NCBI RefSeq assembly: GCF_002750855.1
Contig: NZ_NWUC01000007.1
Location: forward strand, 186,001-250,000
DNA from: Neopararhizobium haloflavum
Lineage (GTDB): Bacteria; Pseudomonadota; Alphaproteobacteria; Rhizobiales; Rhizobiaceae
Direction: 5' to 3'
Length of the DNA stretch: 64,000 nucleotides
Shown here: in pieces, positions 54,352-62,385 of the stretch
Layout of the letters: each line of letters begins with the position of its first letter
How positions within the stretch are numbered: the stretch's first letter is position 1
The notes under the pieces: generated by a model
What the model was told of the DNA's origin: nothing
Database searches by the model: none
The model's input: only the letters and a program-made list of their open reading frames with translations
Position numbers and translations under genes: made by a program

Positions 54352-55548
54352 ATGATGCGGTTCACACGTTTGATCATCGGATTTGCGCTCATTGCTGGCG
54401 CAGTATTCATCATTTTCGGAGAGCAGATGGCCGGCGCGAGCGCTGATGCCGTCGTCAATGCGCAAGTCACGACACTGCGCACGCCTATAGCCGGCACGCT
54501 CGACATGCCGACGCGGGCGCTCGGCTCGGCGGTGTCGCCTGGCGAGCAGCTGGGCGCGATAACAGATTCGCTCGTAGACAACCTTAGATTGAATGACCTG
54601 ATCCAGGAGAAGGCGACCGTCGATGCCCAGATCGTGCGCCTCGAAGCAGCCATTGTTTCAAATCGGGATGCGATCGAAGCGCTGACGCAACGGGCGCAAG
54701 ATTACCGCGTCGAGCGGGTGCGCCAACTGGAGGCGCAACTGCGCGCCGCAAATTCGCTCGTCTCCGTTGCCGAAGCCCGCCTCGAAACGGCGAACACCGC
54801 GCTCGAACGATCGAGCCGCCTCGCCGATCGGGGTCTCGAAACCGCGGTCTCTTTCGAGCAGGCTCAATCGCTCGTCGAGGTCTCGCAGTTGGAAATCGAT
54901 AACGCGCGCGAACAGGCTATTGCCGTCGAGATCGCATTGGAATCAGCCCGCCGCGGGACGTTTCTCGGCGATGGTTACAACGATGCGCCCTATTCCGAGC
55001 AACGCATTTCCGAATTGTCGCTGCAAGTGGCTGAACTGGAAGCTGACCTTGAGGCCCAACGGACGCTCGCGGCGTCCCTCGAACGCCGCATTGAAGCCGA
55101 ACGCCGGCGCGTCAACAGGCTGACGAACGCCGGCTTGACCTCCAATGTCGATGGCCTCCTATGGGATCTGCTTGCCGGCGATGGCGAGACGCTGCAGCGT
55201 GGCCAGAGCGTGCTGCGTCTCGTTGACTGCGATTCCACGCTCGTCACGCTGAGCGTCACGGAAAGCGTCTACAATCGTCTCGAGGTTGGCACCGAAGCCA
55301 GGTTTCGTCTCGATGGCACGGATGAGACGCTCGACGGCACTGTGACGAGGCTTGCCGGTGCCGGCGCCGACACGATCTATCAGAATCTGGCGATCGCACC
55401 CAGCCAACGACACCTGGAGCGCTTCGACGTTTCGCTCATCGTGCCGGCTCTGCGCAACGATCCGGAGATGCGCTGTTCCATCGGCCGAACCGGCCGGGTC
55501 TATTTCGAAAGCCGCCCGCTCGACATGCTCCGCCGCCTGTGGAGCTGA
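54352..55548 (+). CDS. bgsB: Membrane fusion (HlyD-like) protein of exopolysaccharide synthase, BgsB-like
   Basis: 398 residues. One N-terminal transmembrane helix (about 5-25), a half barrel-sandwich segment (TPIAGTLDMPTRALGSAVSPGEQL), a long coiled-coil region (about 80-260, repeated Glu/Arg/Leu heptads) and the second barrel half (VDGLLWDLLAGDGETLQRGQSVLRLVD), then a C-terminal beta-barrel domain. This is the periplasmic adaptor type. It precedes a processive GT2 gene by a single base, the order and domain pair of bgsBA (mixed-linkage beta-glucan) in Sinorhizobium. Start ATG 54352 (54355 also possible). Confidence 0.7.
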   Translation: MMRFTRLIIGFALIAGAVFIIFGEQMAGASADAVVNAQVTTLRTPIAGTLDMPTRALGSAVSPGEQLGAITDSLVDNLRLNDLIQEKATVDAQIVRLEAAIVSNRDAIEALTQRAQDYRVERVRQLEAQLRAANSLVSVAEARLETANTALERSSRLADRGLETAVSFEQAQSLVEVSQLEIDNAREQAIAVEIALESARRGTFLGDGYNDAPYSEQRISELSLQVAELEADLEAQRTLAASLERRIEAERRRVNRLTNAGLTSNVDGLLWDLLAGDGETLQRGQSVLRLVDCDSTLVTLSVTESVYNRLEVGTEARFRLDGTDETLDGTVTRLAGAGADTIYQNLAIAPSQRHLERFDVSLIVPALRNDPEMRCSIGRTGRVYFESRPLDMLRRLWS

Positions 55549-55549
55549 A

Positions 55550-57535
55550 ATGTACCCGCCGGTCCTTCTGAGCGAACTTGGTTCAAGCGTCGTTCAATTG
55601 CTTCTTGTCTGCGGTCTGGTACTCGTCCTGCCGTCCTTTCTCGACCGTACCCGAACGGTCCACCGGGTGTTCCTGTTCGGCGTCGCCGGCATTCTTTCGC
55701 TGCGCTATTTCTGGTGGCGCCTGACGGATACTCTGGCACCTATCGGCTGGACATGGGACGTTCTCGCCAGCTGGTCCTTTTTCGCGATCGAGGCCGGAGC
55801 GCTCTTCTCCTCGCTCAGCGCTTTCGTGATCTTGATGCGCCACCGCGAGCGAAGCCAGGAGGCGACCGAGCACGCCGGTTGGTGGCAGCCGGCCGGTCCG
55901 CCGAAAGTCGCCATGCTCATCGCCACATACAACGAGGAGCGATCGATCCTGGAGCGGACGATCGTCGGTTGCCGAGGCCTCGACCACGACAATGTCGAGA
56001 TTCTCGTCCTGGATGACGGGCGCCGTGACTGGCTGCGCGGTTATTGCGCGGAGATGGGCGTGCGCTACGTCACGCGTGCCGACAACAAGGGTTCGAAAGC
56101 GGGCAATATCAACAATGCTCTCGACGTTCTCGCCGCCGATCCGGCTCCTCCGGACTTCATCGCGGTCCTGGACGCTGACTTCGTGCCGCACAGCAATTTC
56201 CTGTCCCGCGCGCTGCCGCTGTTCCACGATTCGTCGGTCGGACTTGTGCAAACGCCGCAGCATTTTTTCAACACCGATCCAATCCAGCACAATCTCGGCT
56301 TGTCGCGCTCCTATCCCGATGAACAGCGCTTCTTCTTCGATCATCTTGAGCCGTCTCGCGACGCTTGGGACATTGCAATCTGCTGCGGGACCTCATCCGT
56401 CCTGCGCTGGACCTCCATACGCCAGATCGGCGGCTTCCCGACTGACAGCATCACCGAGGACTTCATGGTCACGCTGGCGCTGCAGAATGCCGGCATCCGC
56501 ACCGTGTACCTAAACGAAGCGCTGACAGAGGGCCTCGCGCCGGAGGGTCTGAAGGAATATGTGACGCAGCGCGCGCGCTGGTGCCTCGGCCTGATGCAGA
56601 TCGCCCGTGGCAGGCTGAACCCGTTCTCGAGAAGCAATCTGCGGCTCCGCGACCGTTGGAGCGTGCTGGATTCAGTCGGTTACTGGCTGACCTCCTTCGC
56701 GTTTCGCCTGGCGGCCGTGGTCTATCCGCTGCTCTACTGGTACTTCAACATAATCGTGGTCGATGCGACCGTGCCGGACGTGATCAGCTATTTCGGCGTC
56801 TATTTCGCGTGGCTGCTTTTCGCGATGAACTTCGTTTCGCGCGGCCTCATCGTTCCCATCGTCAACGATGTCAGCCAGCTGCTCGGCGCCATCGCCATCA
56901 CGCGCGCCGCCATCACTGGCCTGATCTGGCCACACGGACACAGCTTCAAGGTCACGGCCAAGGGCGGCGACCGCAGCCGTGTCGTCGTCCAGTGGGCCCT
57001 CATGCGCCCCTTCATCGTGCTACTGGTCCTGACAATCGGCGGCCTGACAATCGGTATGGTGTCGGATGCATTCGCCTATCGCGATGCCGGAGAGGGCAAG
57101 GTCGTCATCCTGTTCTGGACGATCTACAACCTCTTCGTGCTGGCCATCACCATCACCGCCTGTGTCGAACTGCCCCGCCGCGAGCGCCATTTCGGAGACA
57201 GGCCCGAACGCACTTTGATGCGGGCCGGAGACAAGCTGACACGCGTCTGGCTGACGAGCCTTGCGCAAGACGGCGCGCGCGTGCGCGGCATCCGCCTGGC
57301 CCCTGGCGAGGAAGTGCTCATAGCCATTCGCGGCGTTGGCGACGTGGAAGCCCGCGTTCTCAATCCGACCCAAGATGGCGCACGCCTGGCGCTCTTGCCT
57401 GATGCGCAGCAGCACGAAGCGCTACTTCGCCGCTTCTATGCCGAGGGCGACGCGCCCGGCGTCAGCGCCACACGCCTGTCCGCCATCCTTCGCGACGCTG
57501 GCCGGCGGCTTTCCTTCTCAGATGCGCCAGAATGA
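55550..57535 (+). CDS. bgsA: Processive GT2 beta-glycosyltransferase, cellulose-synthase-like (BgsA-like)
   Basis: 661 residues. N-terminal helices at about 13-30, 38-55 and 70-95; the GT2 domain has the D,D,D,QxxRW set: DDG (155-157), DAD (208-210), TED (302-304) and QRARW (340-344); more helices lie at about 380-400, 410-430, 485-505 and 515-540. The cytosolic C-terminus (541-661) lacks a clear PilZ motif, as in BgsA, which binds c-di-GMP without one. It polymerises and extrudes a beta-glucan; mixed beta-1,3/1,4 linkage is inferred from the BgsBA resemblance, curdlan or cellulose are alternatives. ATG starts one base after the BgsB-like stop. Confidence 0.75.
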   Translation: MYPPVLLSELGSSVVQLLLVCGLVLVLPSFLDRTRTVHRVFLFGVAGILSLRYFWWRLTDTLAPIGWTWDVLASWSFFAIEAGALFSSLSAFVILMRHRERSQEATEHAGWWQPAGPPKVAMLIATYNEERSILERTIVGCRGLDHDNVEILVLDDGRRDWLRGYCAEMGVRYVTRADNKGSKAGNINNALDVLAADPAPPDFIAVLDADFVPHSNFLSRALPLFHDSSVGLVQTPQHFFNTDPIQHNLGLSRSYPDEQRFFFDHLEPSRDAWDIAICCGTSSVLRWTSIRQIGGFPTDSITEDFMVTLALQNAGIRTVYLNEALTEGLAPEGLKEYVTQRARWCLGLMQIARGRLNPFSRSNLRLRDRWSVLDSVGYWLTSFAFRLAAVVYPLLYWYFNIIVVDATVPDVISYFGVYFAWLLFAMNFVSRGLIVPIVNDVSQLLGAIAITRAAITGLIWPHGHSFKVTAKGGDRSRVVVQWALMRPFIVLLVLTIGGLTIGMVSDAFAYRDAGEGKVVILFWTIYNLFVLAITITACVELPRRERHFGDRPERTLMRAGDKLTRVWLTSLAQDGARVRGIRLAPGEEVLIAIRGVGDVEARVLNPTQDGARLALLPDAQQHEALLRRFYAEGDAPGVSATRLSAILRDAGRRLSFSDAPE

Positions 57536-57543
57536 ATCTCGTC

Positions 57544-58662
57544 TCAATCGTTGACGGGGCTTCGGCCTTGCAGCCGCGCGATCGCGGCACTCAGGCGCGA
57601 TAGCTCAGCTGTGCGACGCGATTCATACGGATAGATGTCCTCACCATCAGCAACGCGCACTGCATTCTGGGATATTTCAGCGAATGGGCGAACGAATGCC
57701 TGTATGAAGAGCAGGGTGAGCAGAATGAGAAACAGGCCGAACGAGGCGAGCGACACGAGAATGCCAGCAGAAAAGGCGCGATCTGTTACTTCCAGAGCGT
57801 CCGCGTCGATCCTTGCGATCAACCGCCATCCGAAGGAGGGAAGATCGCCGTAGTCGACCTGAGGAATAACGGTCGTCAGGTAGCGACGGCCATCCGGCCA
57901 GGTCTCCACATCTGCGCCGCCGACACCGCTGCTGGCACGGCGCGTACTCTGCAGGTCAAGCGTCTCATACGTCGAGCCATCGGTCGCCGCGATCACGCCG
58001 CCACTGCGCGAGACGAGAAATAGATCGACCGCCAATGCCTCCGCTTCCTCGCGCAGAAACGTCTGCGCCCAACTGAAATCGATGTGATACCCAAGGACGC
58101 CGACCGCCTCCCCGTCTGCGCCAGCGACCGGCGTCGCCAGGTCGATGAAGCGTCGCGGCTCTCCTTCCTGGCTGGGAAGCAACGAGGCAAGGAGCACGGC
58201 CTCATGTACGTCCCCGGCGAACGGACCCTCCAATCCACGCTGGAACCATGGCCGCTCGCCAACATTCTGACCCTCCAAAAGCCCGTTGGACGACGCTTCC
58301 ACCTCTCCGTCGATCGTGGCGAATCCAGCCCATGAGACCCGATCCCCATCGCCGACGGCAAAATCGAGCTCACCGCGCAAGCGCTGGGGGTCATCGATCA
58401 CGAGGGAACTGGCCAGGGCTTGCACACTTTGCCATTCGTCGTGCAAGGCGCGTGCAAAGGCCAGTTCGGCGCCATTCGCCCGCGTCGACACGGCCGCTGC
58501 CAGTGCCTCTGAGTTGAACGCGGCAACGCGGTCGCGTACCAGGGTCGCAGCGGCCAATCCTGCAACCAGAGCGCCTACCAGAACGAAGCCGCAGACCGCA
58601 CCGGCAAGGGTCACCGGGTTTCTGGTTTTCCGCAACTTCGAGCTTGCCGATATCGTCGTCAT
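57544..58662 (-). CDS. Cache-domain membrane sensor ending after HAMP
   Basis: 372 residues. TM1 about 15-42, a periplasmic dCache domain (about 45-300; WAGFATIDGEVEASSNGLLEGQNVGERPWFQRGLEGPFAG is the Cache core), TM2 about 300-325 (ILVSLASFGLFLILLTLLFIQAF), then a short HAMP-like helix pair (RPFAEISQNAVRVADGED...LSRLSAAIARLQG) and the stop. No GGDEF, kinase or methyl-accepting output follows. GGAGG lies five bases before the ATG at 58662. It converges on the glucan synthase with an 8 bp gap, so it may sense a signal for it through a partner. Confidence 0.8.
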   Translation of the reverse strand: MTTISASSKLRKTRNPVTLAGAVCGFVLVGALVAGLAAATLVRDRVAAFNSEALAAAVSTRANGAELAFARALHDEWQSVQALASSLVIDDPQRLRGELDFAVGDGDRVSWAGFATIDGEVEASSNGLLEGQNVGERPWFQRGLEGPFAGDVHEAVLLASLLPSQEGEPRRFIDLATPVAGADGEAVGVLGYHIDFSWAQTFLREEAEALAVDLFLVSRSGGVIAATDGSTYETLDLQSTRRASSGVGGADVETWPDGRRYLTTVIPQVDYGDLPSFGWRLIARIDADALEVTDRAFSAGILVSLASFGLFLILLTLLFIQAFVRPFAEISQNAVRVADGEDIYPYESRRTAELSRLSAAIARLQGRSPVND

Positions 58663-58719
58663 GACGGCCTCCGGGTGCAAATCGGTTTCAGCGATGGCGC
58701 CCACCGCACACTGCACGCC

Positions 58720-58734
58720 TTAAGAAACGGTTAA
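58720..58734. promoter_or_regulatory. CtrA-like box TTAA-N7-TTAA
   Basis: TTAA-GAAACGG-TTAA, 58 bp upstream of the Cache gene start on the minus strand and in the divergent promoter region with the permease. It has the full TTAA-N7-TTAA core of the CtrA site (minus strand reading TTAACCGTTTCTTAA). In DNA of this GC content such a match is rare. Confidence 0.55.
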
Positions 58735-58758
58735 GCCGACAGCCTTCTCCAATACGTT

Positions 58759-58851
58759 GGAAACACCGCAAACAGTTTCCTCGCAAACGCCGATTGTGAA
58801 CCCGGCGGGCCTGCCGAAAAATGAGGCTTTCACCCGATGGAGGATCGGGTG
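58759..58851 (+). promoter_or_regulatory. Structured leader of the xanthine/urate-type permease
   Basis: Three structures follow each other before the permease: the inverted repeat GGAAAC-N10-GTTTCC (58759-58780), a small CGGC...GCCG stem near 58803-58816, and a perfect 8-bp stem CACCCGAT-GGAGG-ATCGGGTG (58831-58851) with loop GGAGG. The last ends 35 bases before the start codon. A purine-sensing riboswitch or protein-binding leader is possible; I cannot match it to a known consensus from memory. Confidence 0.4.
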
Positions 58852-58886
58852 ACACTATCCCGGTCTAAGTGATGGAGGACGCGCCC

Positions 58887-60353
58887 ATGACCGTGCATCC
58901 CGTCGACGAGAAACTGCCCGCTGGCAGGCTCGCCACTCTCGGACTTCAGCATGTGCTTGTGATGTACGGTGGCGCGGTCGCGGTGCCGCTGATCATCGGG
59001 CGTGCGCTCGATCTGTCCCCGGAGGAGGTTGCCTATCTGATATCCGCCGATCTGTTCGTCTGCGGCATCGTTACCATCATACAGTCACTCGGCGCCGGGC
59101 CGGCGATCGGCATACGCCTTCCGGTCATGATGGGGGTGACGTTCGCCGCGGTGGGTCCAATGGTGTCGATGGCCAATGCGGTTCCAGGCGCCGAAGGTGC
59201 ACGGATGATTTTCGGGGCCATCATCGGCGCTGGTCTCATCGCATTTCTCATCGCGCCCTTGATGGGCAGACTGCTGCGGTTCTTTCCGCCCGTCGTGACA
59301 GGAACGATCATCCTGGTGATTGGCGTTTCCCTGATGCGGGTCGGCATCAACTGGATCTTCGGCAATCCTGTGGGGCCAACCGCACCGAAACTGGTCGATC
59401 CTGCCCACGCCGAATGGCTCGCCGCCATGCGGTCGGCCGAGGCTTCGCCGCCCGTTCCGGAAGGGCTCTCCCTGGCGGCGACCATGCCGAACGACGCCTA
59501 TGCCCAACCCGGTCACATCCTCATCGCCGCCATCGTGCTCGTTTCGATCCTCATGATTGCCCGCTACGGCCGCGGCCTCGTCGCCAACATCGCGGTGCTG
59601 CTAGGCATCGTCATCGGATGTGCGATCACCGCAGCACTCGGCCTGATGCACTTCGATCGGGTTGCGTCCGCCGGCTGGTTCGAGATCGTTACGCCTCTGC
59701 GTTTCGGCATGCCGATCTTCGACCCGATCCTGATCGCGACGATGACGCTCGTGATGATCGTCGTGATGATCGAATCGACGGGCATGTTTCTGGCACTCGG
59801 CGAAATGACGAATTCGCAAATCTCGCAAAGGCGGCTGACGGCCGGGCTCCGCGTAGACGGCCTTGGGACGACGATCGGCGGCCTGTTCAACACGTTTCCC
59901 TATACGAGTTTCTCGCAGAATGTCGGCCTTGTCGGCGTGACCGGCGTCAAGAGCCGGTATGTCTGCGTCGCCGCCGGTGTGATCATGACCCTGCTCGGCG
60001 TTGTTCCGAAAATGGGCGCTCTCGTGGAAGCCGTACCCACCTTCGTTCTGGGTGGTGCCGGCATCGTCATGTTCGGCATGGTGGCAGCGACAGGCGTTCG
60101 GATCCTGTCGACCGTCGACTTCAAATCCTCGAAGAACAATCTCTTCGTCGTCGCCGTTTCGGTGGGCTTCGGGCTGATCCCACTGATCGCGCCGAACTAT
60201 CTCCAATGGCTGCCGCATGCGATCCACCCATTGATCGAATCGGGCATCCTTCTGGCATCGGCCATGGCAATCATGCTCAACGCGTTCTTCAACGGTGTCG
60301 ACATGGAGACTGCAGCTTCGATCGAGGCCGCCAAGCTCGCAGACGGTCATTGA
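58887..60353 (+). CDS. NCS2/NAT-family xanthine/uric acid/uracil permease
   Basis: 488 residues with twelve to fourteen transmembrane segments. The N-terminal LGLQHVLVMYGGAVAVPLIIG, the VMMGVTFAAVGPM region, the glutamate in MIESTGMFLALGE and the NAT signature SQNVGLVGVTGVKSRYV (QNxGxxxxTGxxSR) define the family. The QN variant is that of xanthine/urate carriers, which fits the nearby purine genes. ATG at 58887 follows GGAGG by eight bases; the frame begins earlier at 58869. Confidence 0.92.
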   Translation: MTVHPVDEKLPAGRLATLGLQHVLVMYGGAVAVPLIIGRALDLSPEEVAYLISADLFVCGIVTIIQSLGAGPAIGIRLPVMMGVTFAAVGPMVSMANAVPGAEGARMIFGAIIGAGLIAFLIAPLMGRLLRFFPPVVTGTIILVIGVSLMRVGINWIFGNPVGPTAPKLVDPAHAEWLAAMRSAEASPPVPEGLSLAATMPNDAYAQPGHILIAAIVLVSILMIARYGRGLVANIAVLLGIVIGCAITAALGLMHFDRVASAGWFEIVTPLRFGMPIFDPILIATMTLVMIVVMIESTGMFLALGEMTNSQISQRRLTAGLRVDGLGTTIGGLFNTFPYTSFSQNVGLVGVTGVKSRYVCVAAGVIMTLLGVVPKMGALVEAVPTFVLGGAGIVMFGMVAATGVRILSTVDFKSSKNNLFVVAVSVGFGLIPLIAPNYLQWLPHAIHPLIESGILLASAMAIMLNAFFNGVDMETAASIEAAKLADGH

Positions 60354-60356
60354 GCC

Positions 60357-60387
60357 CCAGATCGACCGCTCCTTTTGGTCGGTCTGG
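60357..60387 (+). terminator. Strong hairpin after the permease gene
   Basis: CCAGATCGACC pairs with GGTCGGTCTGG (11 positions, one T-G) around a 9-base loop, three bases past the permease stop. No T-run follows. It may terminate or stabilise the permease message; its right arm ends inside a GGAAC element (see the next feature). Confidence 0.5.
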
Positions 60388-60411
60388 AACCGAATCTGTG
60401 TCCCGTCAGTT
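60386..60411 (+). promoter_or_regulatory. Candidate EcfG-type promoter of the receiver-protein gene
   Basis: GGAAC (60386-60390), 17 bases, AGTT (60408-60411): a full -35 element and a one-mismatch -10 (CGTT expected) of the general-stress sigma factor EcfG. It lies 79 bases before the receiver-protein start. Confidence 0.35.
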
Positions 60412-60489
60412 GTCAAGGCGACTGAAATCATGCAAGCGAGCGCCCCTGAGGGCAGCGGGGGCGAATGCCCTCCTCGCGAAGGACGGGGT

Positions 60490-60912
60490 ATGCAGAAGAA
60501 CGAGGCACTGCGCGGCTTGCGCATCCTGCTGGTCGAGGACGATGTCCTTATCGCCATGGATATCGAAGACTTGTTGTTGGATCAGGGTTGCGCGGTCGTC
60601 GGACCTTTTGCGCGCGTCGATGACGCATCGCGTGCCGCGGCCGCACATGAACTGGACGGCGCGATCCTCGACCTCAACCTTCAGGGCGCATTGTCTTTTC
60701 CGGTGATGGACGTGCTCAAGGAGCGCGAGATTCCATTCATCGTCTGCAGTGGCTACGTCGAACTGCCGCAACTGCGCGAGAAACTGATGGACGTTCCCAA
60801 GCTCGGCAAGCCGAGCGACCATCGAATGCTGGTCGAGACCATGGCTTTCCACTTCGCCGCTCAGCGCACGACGACGTCGAACAGCACACCGGATCAGATC
60901 GGATTCGCGTAA
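60490..60912 (+). CDS. Single-domain response regulator
   Basis: 140 residues, receiver domain only: acidic pair in LLVEDDVLIAMDIEDLLLD, phospho-acceptor Asp61 in GAILDLNLQG, and the lysine in LGKPSD. Such short receivers are common partners of HWE/HisKA_2 kinases in alphaproteobacteria. It converges (16 bp gap) on the receiver-HWE-kinase gene of the phytochrome operon, so it may be its phospho-target. The ATG at 60490 is used; an in-frame ATG at 60430 would add 20 residues of low-complexity sequence. Confidence 0.88.
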   Translation: MQKNEALRGLRILLVEDDVLIAMDIEDLLLDQGCAVVGPFARVDDASRAAAAHELDGAILDLNLQGALSFPVMDVLKEREIPFIVCSGYVELPQLREKLMDVPKLGKPSDHRMLVETMAFHFAAQRTTTSNSTPDQIGFA

Positions 60913-60928
60913 GGCCTCGTCTAAAAAG

Positions 60929-61930
60929 TCAGAGCTGAGTTCCCGGAAACGCCAGCCGACATGACATTCCTTTTGGCGCGTAGTCGAAGGTGACAGTCCC
61001 GCCAAGTTCGTGGCTGACGCTGCGTTCAATGAGGGTAGTGCCGAAGCCCTGCTCTTTTGGGGCTACGACGGCGGGACCGCCTTCCTCGCGCCACTCGACG
61101 GTGACCGTCGTGCTTTCGCCATTGCCGCCGACCGACCAGCCGATGATCACTTGTCCTGAAGGGCTCGACAGCGCGCCGTACTTGGCCGCATTCGTCGCCA
61201 GTTCATGAAAGATCATGCCGAGCGCCAGCGCTTCCTTCGGATCGAGGGTGACCGCCGGCCCATCCATCACAAAAGCACCGCTGCCTTCGCGCCGATGCGC
61301 GCGCAAGATGCGCTCAAGCACCAGATCAAGCCGTGTGTCGCTCCAGTTCGCCTCGAACAGCAGGGCATGGGCGTCCGACATCGCCTGAAGACGGCTGACA
61401 AGGCGGCCCTCGAAGTCGGCAATCGACAGACTGGATTTGGCCGTGCGTCGAGCGATCGACATCACGACCGCGAGCGTGTTCTTCACCCGGTGGCTGAGTT
61501 CGCGGACCAGCAGTTCCTTCTGTTCCTCGACGCGTCGCCGCTCTTCGCGCGAGCGTCGTTCCGCAACGGCCCTTTCCACGGCCGAAGGAAGCCGGATAAG
61601 CCTTTGCTTCAGCACATAGTCGGTCGCGCCCTTGCGGAAGGAATCGATTGCGATTTCTTCGCCGAGAACACCGGATACGAAGATGAACGGGGTCTCGGGC
61701 GCGATGTCCTTGGCGATTTCCAGCGCCGACATCCCATCGAAACCGGGCAGTGAGAAATCCGCCAGGATGACGTCGAACCTGTTCCTCTCCAAGGCATCGA
61801 CATAATCGCGACGTTGAACGGTGCGCTTGATGTCCGGCATCGGCTCGATCCGCGCCAGATGCTCCTGAATGAGGTCCGCGTCGAAAGCGCTATCCTCCAG
61901 CAGCAGGATAGACGCAGCGCTCTCGCTCAT
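60929..61930 (-). CDS. Receiver-HWE histidine kinase hybrid
   Basis: 333 residues. N-terminal receiver (1-120) with Asp58 in VILADFSLPGF, a coiled linker (ERAVAERRSREERRRVEEQ), then an HWE/HisKA_2 kinase: H box RELSHRVKNTLAVVMSIARRT (His147), N box FHELATNAAKYGAL, the WE motif in VEWREEGG and the G box GFGTTLIERSV. It has no membrane segment or sensor domain of its own. Its start overlaps the stop of the upstream receiver gene by four bases, so input probably comes by phosphotransfer from the phytochrome kinase or its receiver. Confidence 0.9.
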   Translation of the reverse strand: MSESAASILLLEDSAFDADLIQEHLARIEPMPDIKRTVQRRDYVDALERNRFDVILADFSLPGFDGMSALEIAKDIAPETPFIFVSGVLGEEIAIDSFRKGATDYVLKQRLIRLPSAVERAVAERRSREERRRVEEQKELLVRELSHRVKNTLAVVMSIARRTAKSSLSIADFEGRLVSRLQAMSDAHALLFEANWSDTRLDLVLERILRAHRREGSGAFVMDGPAVTLDPKEALALGMIFHELATNAAKYGALSSPSGQVIIGWSVGGNGESTTVTVEWREEGGPAVVAPKEQGFGTTLIERSVSHELGGTVTFDYAPKGMSCRLAFPGTQL

Positions 61931-62385
61931 TGGCCGCCTCCTTGCTGTCGGCGCGGCGGTGGTTCGTTGAGAATCGCCCAGAACACGCCAAGATCGCGGA
62001 TCGCCTTGAAGAACTCGCTGAATTCAACCGGTTTCACGACGAAGGCATTGACCCCCAGCTCATAACTGGCAACGAGATCTTGCTCCTCACGCGAGGATGT
62101 GAGCATGACGATCGGCACGTGCCTCAGATCGCTGTCGTGCTTGACGCGCTTGAGCACCTCCAGCCCATCAATCTTCGGCAGTTTCAGATCGAGCAGGACG
62201 ACAGTCGGATCTCCCTCTTCCCGATCGGCATAAGGACCCTTGCGATAGAGATAATCCAGCGCTTCCTCGCCGTCGCGGGCGACAACGACCTCGTTCACCA
62301 GCTGGCACTTCTCGAGTGCGGCGACCGTCAATTCCAGGTCTTTGGGACTGTCTTCGACAAGCAGGATCGGCCTCAGGTCAGACAT
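61927..62385 (-). CDS. Rcp1-type response regulator (phytochrome partner)
   Basis: 152-residue stand-alone receiver of the Rcp1/CheY-like kind: ILLVEDSPKDLELT, acceptor Asp66 in VVLLDLKLPKIDG, the TSS and KPVEF motifs, and the family-typical end FFKAIRDLGVFWAILNEPPP. Proteins of this type are the phospho-receivers of bacterial phytochromes. It overlaps bphP by 8 bp and the receiver-HWE kinase by 4 bp, so the three are translationally coupled. ATG at 62385. Confidence 0.93.
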   Translation of the reverse strand: MSDLRPILLVEDSPKDLELTVAALEKCQLVNEVVVARDGEEALDYLYRKGPYADREEGDPTVVLLDLKLPKIDGLEVLKRVKHDSDLRHVPIVMLTSSREEQDLVASYELGVNAFVVKPVEFSEFFKAIRDLGVFWAILNEPPPRRQQGGGQ

